Shown here in pieces: positions 1 to 6,938 of a stretch of DNA of 17,878 nt. A program made the translations under genes and the position numbers. The stretch comes from an uncultured Eubacterium sp. (GTDB lineage Bacteria; Bacillota; Clostridia; Lachnospirales; Lachnospiraceae). The notes under the pieces were generated by a model, which was not told the DNA's origin, made no database searches, and worked only from the letters and a program-made list of their open reading frames with translations. The DNA lies in assembly GCA_910577295.1 (NCBI GenBank), contig CAJTLS010000030.1, positions 1-17,878 of the forward strand, written 5' to 3'. How positions within the stretch are numbered: the stretch's first letter is position 1; every line of letters begins with the position of its first letter.

Positions 1-2660
1 TCTATTGTTGGTTCTGCCGTTGGCTCTTCCGTCGGTTCCTCCGTTGGTTCTTCTGTCGGTTCCTCCGTCGGCTCTATTGTCGGTTCCTCCGTTGGTTCTT
101 CTGTCGGTTCCTCCGTTGGCTCTTCTGTCGGCGTCGCTGTTGGTTCTTCCGTTGGCGTCACCGTTGGTTCCTCCGTCGGTTCTTCTGTCGGCGTTGCAGT
201 TGGTTCCTCCGTTGGTTCTATTGTCGGTTCCTCCGTTGGACCAAATGTCGGCGTTGCAGTCGGTTCTTCTGTCGGCGTTGCGGTCGGCTCTTCCGTCGGC
301 GGCAACAAACCGTATATGGATTCCTGAAAATCTTCCGTCTGAATTAAATATGCTCGGAAAATCTGCGCCTTTAATTGCTCGACCTGCGTATCCTGCGCAC
401 GAATATTATAAGCGCTGCCGGACGTAATAGTAACATTTTTCAAATCACTTTCTACCGCTTCTTTCATCAATTGGCTTAACATCTCAAAATTCGTAATCGT
501 AACCGTCTGGTTTTTCCACGTGATGGTAATCGGTTTTAACTCACCGATTCTTGCTATCCTCTTCTGAAACATCGCCTGCTTGAAAGCAGCCATTGTGGCG
601 TATTCTCCGCCAAATATCTTATTCAAAATATAAGTATCCGACAGAATTGTATTATCGCCTTTGGCGCTTGCTTTATACTGATTGGATATATACGGAACCA
701 TACCGCCATAATAGCCGTATTCTGCAAGCAATTCAAATGCCTGACGACGTATCATAACATCACCACTGACGCCATTATCATTTTGCACTCCGGCATAATT
801 GGCGCTGAACAATGGCACCACATAATATCCATTACTCGGTATAGTACCTGTCGTCTGCGTTCCATCTACTTCGTAACGAGATACTAAAATGCTATTTTGA
901 ATTAGGTCGTCTACGGTGTTGAGTTCCTGCGCCTCATCCAGTGTCAGTTCCCTCACCTTATCCAATTTATGACAGTATCCCTCTGACGCCGGAATGTCCC
1001 GCAAATTGGTATCCTCAATTTGCTCTATTTTATGAAACCACTTCTTTTTTTCTTCCGGTGTTTTGGCGAGTACTACTTCCGCTTCCGCATAATCCAGTGT
1101 ATACACAACGTCCAGTATTCCCTGCATATATGTCTGCAGGTCTGTCTCATCCTGAAACCGCTGCGGTACTGCATTATATAATCGTTCGCTGCACGACAGA
1201 CGGTCATAAATCAGATTCAGATTGTAGACAGGAGCGTCTTTCTGCTCATACGGCTCAAACATTCCTCTTGTATATACCTCTGCTCTCATGCCATCCCGCG
1301 CTCCGTTTCCGTTGAGCATGACCGAAGAAACAAGAAGATGTGTCAACTCATGGGCATAAGTGGAAAATCCCCTCTCAGTCAGTGCCTTTGAGAGATAATA
1401 CCGGATACCTGTGCCGGTAGCTTCCCCATCGGAAAACATATAGGTTGTATAGAGATTTAAAGGAGTGAAAAATTCCCAAACTCCCCGTGATGCCTTATCT
1501 CCATATTTGGCTGACCACTCGGCCGATGCATTCACAGTCTGCTCCGTATAAATCCGCAGGCTGTCCAAAACAATCCGGTTTGACGAAAGACTTTCCCGCA
1601 CTTCCGGTTTTGCAATCCGATACCAAAGGTCAATAAATTCTTTCTGCTGTATGGCTGCTTTCTCCACATTTTGCTGAAACTGTTCGCGCATTTCCATATA
1701 ACGAGTCAAATCGGTATCTTTTAATTTCCTGTCCACATAGCAGTCGACAATTCCATATGTAATCGTTGCCGAATTGGCAATTACATAAATACTATCCTCT
1801 GACACGGTAAGTAATGGGAGAATATACGACTGCAGGCTGCTTTCATTCATTAACCTGCTGTATAACCGATTATTTAGCGTCTTATCCCACGAAGAAGTCT
1901 TTTCCACAATAAATGCCGGACTTTCCTGTACAAACCAGTCGTCCATCGATATGTCCGGAATCCACATCTGATGATTCTCCTCAAGGAAATCGATTAACGT
2001 GCTGGAATAAGTAATGTCCCAGAAAAAACGGTTATACCCGAATTCTTTCGTATGATTTGAGATTTTTAATCGTTCTGCCCCTGCGCCGCCAATCTTAATC
2101 AGCCAGTCCAAAACATTCGTCTTCACCCCGTATGCACCCGGCTCATAGAGAAGGACATCCCGAATATTTTTCTCTCCCATATTAAAATTGTACAATCGCT
2201 CAATATATGCCAGTCCCAGCAATACTTTCCCTTTATTCTGCTTTATTTTGTCAGTGAAGAAAGCTGCTCCTTTGCTCTCTGCTCCGGCGGTACTGTCAAC
2301 GATTCTTTGGATAATGGTACCAATCTCTCCCTGCACTCTCTCGAAAGCTGCCCCGAACGTCATTGCTTTGGCATTTTCTTGTCTTAGTTCTGCTATAGCC
2401 TCGTCCTCTGTAACATCCAAAAATTTTCTTCCATCCCTATTTGCAATTTCCAATCTCTTATTTGTAATTTGCGTTAGCGTATAGTTGACGCTAAGTAGTC
2501 CGGCGATCTCCGCATCCGTTTCATAATCGACGGCTTTCAGAACATCCTCCGTACTCTGGCTCACCGTTTCACCACAACTAGCGGCAGAACAAACAAGGGA
2601 TGAGGCCGCCATCCCTATAAAAAAGCAAACTACCACTGCTGCCAATTTGATTCGATTCAT
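1..2660 (-). CDS. Secreted M26-type zinc metallopeptidase (ZmpA/B/C-like), 3' end outside window
   Basis: An open frame of 886 codons starts at ATG 2658-2660 behind an AGGAGGAAAG Shine-Dalgarno (2664-2673) and runs off the left edge. Residues 1-27 form a signal peptide (basic MNRIK start, hydrophobic core, probable signal peptidase I cut near CSAA). Residues about 110-330 resemble the region before the active site in Gram-positive M26 peptidases (motif KVLLGLAYIERLYNF). HELTH at residues 437-441 is the HExxH zinc site, and Glu461 in RAEVYTRG is the likely third ligand, 20 residues after the second His as in that family. From residue 787 a PTEEPT/PTATPT linker begins. The protein is probably exported and cuts a host or mucosal glycoprotein, but the substrate cannot be read from sequence. 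The N-terminal G5 and anchor modules of streptococcal Zmp proteins are absent. It lies 19 nt after an XRE-type regulator and is probably cotranscribed with it. Confidence 0.82.
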   Translation of the reverse strand, partial: MNRIKLAAVVVCFFIGMAASSLVCSAASCGETVSQSTEDVLKAVDYETDAEIAGLLSVNYTLTQITNKRLEIANRDGRKFLDVTEDEAIAELRQENAKAMTFGAAFERVQGEIGTIIQRIVDSTAGAESKGAAFFTDKIKQNKGKVLLGLAYIERLYNFNMGEKNIRDVLLYEPGAYGVKTNVLDWLIKIGGAGAERLKISNHTKEFGYNRFFWDITYSSTLIDFLEENHQMWIPDISMDDWFVQESPAFIVEKTSSWDKTLNNRLYSRLMNESSLQSYILPLLTVSEDSIYVIANSATITYGIVDCYVDRKLKDTDLTRYMEMREQFQQNVEKAAIQQKEFIDLWYRIAKPEVRESLSSNRIVLDSLRIYTEQTVNASAEWSAKYGDKASRGVWEFFTPLNLYTTYMFSDGEATGTGIRYYLSKALTERGFSTYAHELTHLLVSSVMLNGNGARDGMRAEVYTRGMFEPYEQKDAPVYNLNLIYDRLSCSERLYNAVPQRFQDETDLQTYMQGILDVVYTLDYAEAEVVLAKTPEEKKKWFHKIEQIEDTNLRDIPASEGYCHKLDKVRELTLDEAQELNTVDDLIQNSILVSRYEVDGTQTTGTIPSNGYYVVPLFSANYAGVQNDNGVSGDVMIRRQAFELLAEYGYYGGMVPYISNQYKASAKGDNTILSDTYILNKIFGGEYATMAAFKQAMFQKRIARIGELKPITITWKNQTVTITNFEMLSQLMKEAVESDLKNVTITSGSAYNIRAQDTQVEQLKAQIFRAYLIQTEDFQESIYGLLPPTEEPTATPTEEPTATPTFGPTEEPTIEPTEEPTATPTEEPTEEPTVTPTEEPTATPTEEPTEEPTEEPTEEPTIEPTEEPTEEPTEEPTEEPTAEPTI
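3..302 (-). repeat. PTEEPT/PTATPT-encoding tandem repeat (12-bp period)
   Basis: About 100 codons at the 3' end of the peptidase frame consist of four-residue units PTEE, PTAT, PTIE and PTVT, with one odd unit PTFG. The DNA period is 12 bases with mostly third-base changes between units. The encoded linker is Pro/Thr/Glu-rich and probably an extended, possibly glycosylated, spacer between the catalytic domain and a C-terminal module outside the window. Such arrays readily change copy number by slippage. Confidence 0.9.
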
Positions 2661-2679
2661 TTACTTTCCTCCTAATTTC

Positions 2680-3507
2680 TTATTCTGAATGTAATCGTTT
2701 CCATTCTTTCGCTAACGCCGCTGTCATCTCTTCTGGCGTCGCCGTCCCTCCCCGTCTCAATATATCGTCAAGGATTTCAATTATTTTTACAAGATAAAGA
2801 TCACTATTTCCCATTTCCATATATTTTTTCAAAACATCCGTAAGAAAACCATAAGATATCCTGACGGGAACGGTTTCGGAAATCAGCACGGGAAATCTTT
2901 TCTGAAGATTTTCAACCATTTCCTTGACAATATCACGATTTAGTATATACGCATATTTTTCTCTGACCGTCTTTTCTAAACATTCCATCATGTACTGCCT
3001 GCACATAGTCAAATCGGAACAGTCAGAATACGTCTCACGATACAGTACTTTTCGATAAGACACAATCGCAAACTCCAATGGCTCCAACTGCAAATCATCC
3101 CTCACACGGACAATCGGCATCAGAAGTCCTTCTTTTGACAGATTTTTCCGCACGGAAACTATCTGCTCCACATAGGAAGCATCCATAAATGCAGGAACAA
3201 AATCTTGCCCAAATGTCAGCTCTAACGGCTCCATACAATTCCGAAGATTTGCCCATATCTCTTCTTGTGCCTTTTCATCATCGTTCTCCGTTATTTTTGC
3301 CGTGGCTATTCCCAACAAATCGTCCGCACGGCAGCCGAGTATGTTACAAAGGTCGGCCAGCAATCCGACATCCGGCAGGCTTTGTCCGCGTTCCCATTTA
3401 CTTAAAGCCTGCGGCGTTACTCCCAGTTTGCCTGCCAGTTGCTCCTGTGTCAAGCCTTTATTTTGCCGATATTCAGAAATCTTATTTCCTATACCATTAT
3501 ATTTCAT
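2680..3507 (-). CDS. XRE-type HTH regulator fused to an FlhA C-terminal-like domain
   Basis: 275 residues. I start at ATG 3505-3507 because GGAGG (3515-3519) sits 7 nt upstream; an in-frame TTG two codons earlier has no such support. Residues 8-65 are a classic Cro/C1-type HTH (KGLTQEQLAGKLGV, then ALSKWERGQSLPD). Residues about 92-250 resemble the cytoplasmic domain of FlhA/FHIPEP export proteins: LELTFG (95-100), VEQIVSVRKNL (113-123), PIVRVRDDLQLEP (131-143), and a later block RDIVKEMVENLQKRFP..ETVP..ILDDI (191-249) that matches the FlhA pattern RQEvqxLLdxl..P..EdlvP..IlEtLad. No transmembrane part is present. Position directly upstream of the M26 peptidase gene suggests it controls that gene and itself. 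The HTH assignment is firm; the FlhA likeness is my by-eye alignment. Confidence 0.85.
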   Translation of the reverse strand: MKYNGIGNKISEYRQNKGLTQEQLAGKLGVTPQALSKWERGQSLPDVGLLADLCNILGCRADDLLGIATAKITENDDEKAQEEIWANLRNCMEPLELTFGQDFVPAFMDASYVEQIVSVRKNLSKEGLLMPIVRVRDDLQLEPLEFAIVSYRKVLYRETYSDCSDLTMCRQYMMECLEKTVREKYAYILNRDIVKEMVENLQKRFPVLISETVPVRISYGFLTDVLKKYMEMGNSDLYLVKIIEILDDILRRGGTATPEEMTAALAKEWKRLHSE

Positions 3508-3514
3508 CTTCAAA

Positions 3515-3519
3515 CCTCC
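3515..3519 (-). promoter_or_regulatory. Ribosome binding site deciding the XRE gene start
   Basis: GGAGG on the minus strand, 7 nt before ATG 3505-3507. It overlaps the alternative TTG start region too closely (2 nt) to serve that codon. Confidence 0.85.
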
Positions 3520-3569
3520 ATTTCACAGATTTCAACTGCTTCTTTCGCCTATATTTGTCTCTTGCCTCT

Positions 3570-3598
3570 ATCGTAACAGACGGCAATGCAATTGTAAA
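3570..3598 (-). promoter_or_regulatory. Predicted sigma-A promoter for the XRE-peptidase unit
   Basis: Reading the minus strand, TTTACA (3593-3598), a 17-nt spacer and TACGAT (3570-3575) form a -35/-10 pair; TG one base before the -10 gives an extended -10. The start point would be near 3563, giving a leader of about 55 nt to ATG 3507. It lies in the 114-nt gap after the MerR-methyltransferase gene, which otherwise shows no terminator. Confidence 0.55.
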
Positions 3599-3621
3599 AC
3601 AACGAAATGTGGAGATGGAAC

Positions 3622-4821
3622 TCAACCGGCAACATCGGCAGAAAAACCTTTTTTACAAACCACGCACCCTGTCGCCTTATGAATAAAGAAAAATCCGTCT
3701 GAATTTTTCTGTTTCTCAACCATTCTGCAAAAACATTCCTTTTCTTCTGCCAATCTTTCCACATTCTCTTTCGAGTACGAGGACACATATTGAAAAATGG
3801 ATTCCGTATCGGGTACAAGCAGGTTATTGTCCTGTTCCCAACACTGTATTGCGGTAAAGTATTCTTGTAATTCATCCTGTGCCGTTTCCAGATAAATATC
3901 AAAAAAATCTGACGGAATATCCAGCCGTGAATCAAATTCTTTCAACAATTGATGTAATTCCCGATTATGTTCTCTTCCTATCAAACTACAGGAAAAGATT
4001 CCTTTTTCTTTCAGTAAATCCCGAATTGTCAGATACAAAGACGGGCGGGTATCCTTTTTCAGATGAAACAGCACATGATTTGCCATAATCCGGTCAAAAT
4101 CACCAACCGGATAAGAAAAATTCTCCGCGTCCCTTTTTTCCAGAACAAAGCGAAACATTTTCTGCGGGAACTTTTTTTGAATCTCTTCCACGGTTTCTGC
4201 TGCTCCCGCCAACATCCCGCCGGAATAATCCGTCAAATGAATTTCCAGCCTTTCCGGCAGCAATGGAGCGACTTCTTTCCAAAAAACGGCATTTCCGCAA
4301 CCGATATCCAAAATTTTCATGCCTGACTCCAATTTTAATTTCCCAAGCATCCATGAAAAAAATCCAACCTCTGCCGTACTGTATTCATGGATATTCACAC
4401 GTTTATTGAAATTCTCGTCATCACGGTATTGTTCATCTACAAACTCCCTTTCCCGCGTAAGTTCTACAATTTCCCGAAGTTTCTTCCATAAATCCGGCTT
4501 CTCTGCAGATTTTGCACGCCTCACTGCCAGAAGGACACGTTCCAAATGTTCCAATTTCTCTGTCAGCAATCGTTCCTGTTCCTCCAATGACTGCCTGACG
4601 TCAACATCTTCATTTCCCACCATTTGTCCAATCTGCTCCAGCGAAAAATCCAAAAACCGCAGCATTAAAATTTTTTGCAGTTTTTCCACACTGTTCTCAT
4701 CATAAATCCGATAACCGGCCTGCGAATACCCTATCGGACTCAAAATACCTTTCTCATCATAAAAGCGTACTGTTCTTACCGATATTCCCATTTCCTTAGC
4801 TAAATCTCCTACTGTATACAT
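3622..4821 (-). CDS. MerR-family regulator fused to a class I SAM-dependent methyltransferase
   Basis: 399 residues. Residues 1-70 are a MerR winged helix (MYTVGDLAKEMGISVRTVRFYDEKGILSP), 75-125 a coiled-coil dimerisation helix, and 165-290 a Rossmann methyltransferase: motif I LDIGCGNAVF (171-180), acidic residue Asp198 after strand beta 2, motif IV FDRIMANHVLFHL (242-254). Residues 300-399 are a helical tail ending in TGCVVCKKG with Cys386 and Cys389. MerR proteins usually bind a small effector with the C-terminal part, so the methyltransferase may be the sensor (binding SAM or a substrate) or an enzyme induced by its own regulator. GGAGG at 4832-4836 is 10 nt from ATG 4819-4821. The promoter in front has the 19-bp spacer expected of MerR control, pointing to autoregulation. 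The methylated substrate is unknown. Confidence 0.85.
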   Translation of the reverse strand: MYTVGDLAKEMGISVRTVRFYDEKGILSPIGYSQAGYRIYDENSVEKLQKILMLRFLDFSLEQIGQMVGNEDVDVRQSLEEQERLLTEKLEHLERVLLAVRRAKSAEKPDLWKKLREIVELTREREFVDEQYRDDENFNKRVNIHEYSTAEVGFFSWMLGKLKLESGMKILDIGCGNAVFWKEVAPLLPERLEIHLTDYSGGMLAGAAETVEEIQKKFPQKMFRFVLEKRDAENFSYPVGDFDRIMANHVLFHLKKDTRPSLYLTIRDLLKEKGIFSCSLIGREHNRELHQLLKEFDSRLDIPSDFFDIYLETAQDELQEYFTAIQCWEQDNNLLVPDTESIFQYVSSYSKENVERLAEEKECFCRMVEKQKNSDGFFFIHKATGCVVCKKGFSADVAG

Positions 4822-4869
4822 ACCTTTCGTACCTCCTTGTCAATGGATTATGTTATCACGTTCCATTTA

Positions 4870-4900
4870 ACCATACACCCTGCCGTTACGGAAAGGTCAA
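4870..4900 (-). promoter_or_regulatory. MerR-type promoter with 19-bp spacer and internal dyad operator
   Basis: On the minus strand TTGACC (4895-4900) and TATGGT (4870-4875) are separated by exactly 19 nt, the overlong spacer that MerR proteins correct by DNA distortion. Within the spacer region lies an imperfect 21-nt dyad whose core CCGTAACGG is a perfect palindrome around a central A; 8 of 10 paired positions match. The promoter begins almost immediately after the stop codon of the DUF2164 gene and gives a leader of about 40 nt for the MerR gene. Confidence 0.75.
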
Positions 4901-4904
4901 GGAG

Positions 4905-5147
4905 TTATTTATACAATGCATAGTAATCGCTTTCCATATTTTCCACATTCTTCGTAAGCCATAGCTTTACATCATCTAACGCCCTATTATAAATCGCTTC
5001 CCCTAACACATCAAGAAAAAAATCTAATATTGTCTCAGAACCAATGATGCCCAATTTCTCATCTCGTTCTTCTTGAAAAAAGTAAATTATTTCTTCCTGC
5101 AGCTTTTTCTTTTCTTCCGGTGAAAGTTCAAATTTATTCTTCTTCAT
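4905..5147 (-). CDS. DUF2164 family protein
   Basis: 80 residues, soluble, highly charged. The pattern LSPEEKKKLQEEIIYFFQEE, then EKLGIIGSETILDFFLDVLG and a C-terminal YALYK is that of the DUF2164 family, small bacterial proteins of unknown function. I start at ATG 5145-5147 because GGAG (5154-5157) is 6 nt upstream; two ATG codons further up (5151-5153 and 5157-5159) lack a well-spaced site. The gene lies 110 nt after the sigma-factor gene and 5 nt before the MerR promoter, so it could be read as a second cistron of the sigma unit. A weak promoter candidate (TTGTCT, 17 nt, TACGCT at 5212-5240) lies in the gap, and a short inverted repeat GGAGT/ACTCC (5163-5176) sits in the leader. Confidence 0.8.
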   Translation of the reverse strand: MKKNKFELSPEEKKKLQEEIIYFFQEERDEKLGIIGSETILDFFLDVLGEAIYNRALDDVKLWLTKNVENMESDYYALYK

Positions 5148-5257
5148 TTTCATCTCCATTCCGGAGTATACACTCCATTTTTTTATTTATCACCTCGCTA
5201 TTACCAAATAGAGCGTATCATACATTCTTTCATAAGACAATAATTACAGCAATTTTT

Positions 5258-6808
5258 TCACTTATGCTGAATCATAACATCACAATAACAATTTTCAGAG
5301 GGCATAGAAAGTTTTCCTGTGCGCTGCGCATATTCAACAATCACAGAATACATCCCTATAAACATATTCTTGCACATACGCTCCGCATCGCATCGCAGAT
5401 GTTTGGGAAATAACTTCTTGTACCCTTGAATAAAGGTCTCAACAATTTCATTGTATCTCGGCATAATTGGTGCAAGATACTTTTCCGATATAGCATCAAA
5501 TTCTGCTTTTTGTTCCTTTGTAAACGAAGGTACTGTTACAAAAAAACTGCCGTCGCTTCTTTTGATAATATATCCGTCTTGAATCGCATTTGCAACCGAC
5601 TCGATATCCTTTGAGGTACCATGATACAAAATATCTGCACATACATTGATATAGTTGTCATACATCATCGGTCTGAACGTAATCCCACTTATTGAATTAT
5701 ATGATGTATGACTAAATCCTCCACGGTTTCCCAAATTAGCACTATGCTGGATCCCTATATCGATTCTTTTGTGCTTTCCGGTCTCCACATTTCCAAGATA
5801 ACACCATTCATTACCATCATATTTCTTTTTGAACAACGGATATGGCAATTTACAATAATGCTCACTGACATAAGCAAAAGCCATTACACCATAAAGATAT
5901 CGCAAATCGTTGTCGCATTTTTCCGCCTTATAAAAATCAATCATATTTGCTTCTTCCGCTATACTGTTTAATGCAAAAATGACTTCATCCATAATCGGAA
6001 GTAATGCCTTTTCGGCATGTTCCTCACAATAAATACCATATTTGTCTGACCAAATGATAAAATCAGTTTGATACTTACCCTTAACTGCCTCTATAATGGC
6101 ATCCCTTTTTAACAGATTTTCAATGCGCTCTTCAATATAATAAGCGGGAACTCCACATATCTTTGCTAAGTCCTCAACAGAAGATGGCTCTTCATAACAA
6201 TAATATAAAATGTTTTGGGATAGAGCATCATCAATGTAGACAGTAGGAAAGGGAATCGTTTTCCCATTGTAATTTCCGTTGCCATAAATATTCAGTTTCA
6301 TCTTTATTGGTCTTAAAGCTGTTTCATTCATTTTATCACACTCCTTTTTAAGCTTTTTTCGCGCTTCACTGAGACGCCATCTGACAGTTCCGTCCGACAC
6401 ATTCAGCCTCTCGGAAATTGTTTTAGTAGAAAGGCCATCATAGTAATGCAATATGATGATATCACGATATATTGCTGAAAGCATTGCTATTTTTGTCCGC
6501 AAAGCATCGTATATTTCTTCCTGAACAGAAGGATATTCATCTTCATAAAAAAGATTTTCAAGCACGTCATAAGAATACATTGCACGTTGTTTCCCCATAT
6601 TACGCCTAAATACATTAGATACATTACGCGCCACTCCCCAAAGCCAAGGTTCAAATCTGCTTTCATCTCTCAATTTAGGCAACTCACGGACAGCAGTAAA
6701 TAAAATTTCCTGCGCCAACTCATCCGCTTCTTCGCGGGAGTATGTATGATTAATTGCATATCCATATACCTTTTCGATATAGCACTCAATCTTATCGTAT
6801 TTCATCAT
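5258..6808 (-). CDS. ECF-type sigma factor with long C-terminal extension
   Basis: 516 residues; ordinary ECF sigma factors have about 160-200. Residues 9-75 are sigma region 2 (ADELAQEILFTAV, RFEPWLWGVARNV), residues 103-157 are region 4 with its HTH (YYDGLSTKTISERLNVSDGTVRWRLSEARKKL read in two parts). Residues about 195-245 look like a winged helix (SVEDLAKICGVPAYYIEERI), and 250-516 are an unrecognised, mostly helical domain without membrane segments. No anti-sigma gene is adjacent, so the extension may hold the control or ligand-sensing function, as in other ECF groups with C-terminal extensions. I start at ATG 6806-6808 behind AAGGAAGGTGAG; an in-frame GTG (6812-6814) two codons earlier lies inside that site. 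Target promoters cannot be seen. Confidence 0.85.
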   Translation of the reverse strand: MMKYDKIECYIEKVYGYAINHTYSREEADELAQEILFTAVRELPKLRDESRFEPWLWGVARNVSNVFRRNMGKQRAMYSYDVLENLFYEDEYPSVQEEIYDALRTKIAMLSAIYRDIIILHYYDGLSTKTISERLNVSDGTVRWRLSEARKKLKKECDKMNETALRPIKMKLNIYGNGNYNGKTIPFPTVYIDDALSQNILYYCYEEPSSVEDLAKICGVPAYYIEERIENLLKRDAIIEAVKGKYQTDFIIWSDKYGIYCEEHAEKALLPIMDEVIFALNSIAEEANMIDFYKAEKCDNDLRYLYGVMAFAYVSEHYCKLPYPLFKKKYDGNEWCYLGNVETGKHKRIDIGIQHSANLGNRGGFSHTSYNSISGITFRPMMYDNYINVCADILYHGTSKDIESVANAIQDGYIIKRSDGSFFVTVPSFTKEQKAEFDAISEKYLAPIMPRYNEIVETFIQGYKKLFPKHLRCDAERMCKNMFIGMYSVIVEYAQRTGKLSMPSENCYCDVMIQHK

Positions 6809-6874
6809 TCTCACCTTCCTTCATTTATAAAGTGTCCAAAAAAAACATTTTGTTGGGTGATTTTGAAAAATTAA

Positions 6875-6901
6875 AGTCTGTACACTGTGTGTGTACAGAC
6901 T
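6875..6901 (-). terminator. Predicted rho-independent terminator of the signalling locus
   Basis: A perfect inverted repeat with 11-bp arms (AGTCTGTACAC / GTGTACAGACT) and a 5-nt loop lies 37 nt after the chemoreceptor stop codon. On the minus strand it is followed by TTAATTTTTC, a U-rich tail, which fits termination of right-to-left transcription. The stem is only moderately GC-rich, so an operator role for the next gene (sigma factor, starting at 6808) is an alternative. Confidence 0.6.
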
Positions 6902-6938
6902 CATTTAACATTAAATATAGGCATATATTTAGCAATTA

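Noticed and set aside
1..302. Periodic array as a CRISPR
   Set aside because: The period is 12 bases without unique spacers and the array is in frame with a secreted protein.
5..427. Plus-strand open frame rich in Leu, Val and Pro
   Set aside because: It is the reverse-strand reading of the PTEEPT repeat and peptidase 3' region; no ribosome binding site, extreme composition.
2580..2660. Peptidase as a lipoprotein
   Set aside because: The cysteines near the signal peptide end (LVCSAASC) do not form a proper lipobox; a signal peptidase I site is more likely.
2758..3234. XRE fusion as part of a flagellar operon
   Set aside because: No transmembrane FlhA part and no other flagellar or type III secretion gene in the window; the domain looks reused.
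3189..3686. Plus-strand open frames across the XRE promoter region
   Set aside because: Antisense to the XRE gene and the MerR-methyltransferase 3' end; no ribosome binding site and no family resemblance.
6816..6826. TTTATAAA before the sigma gene as its -10 box
   Set aside because: It would put the transcript start inside the ribosome binding site, and no -35 stands at the right distance.
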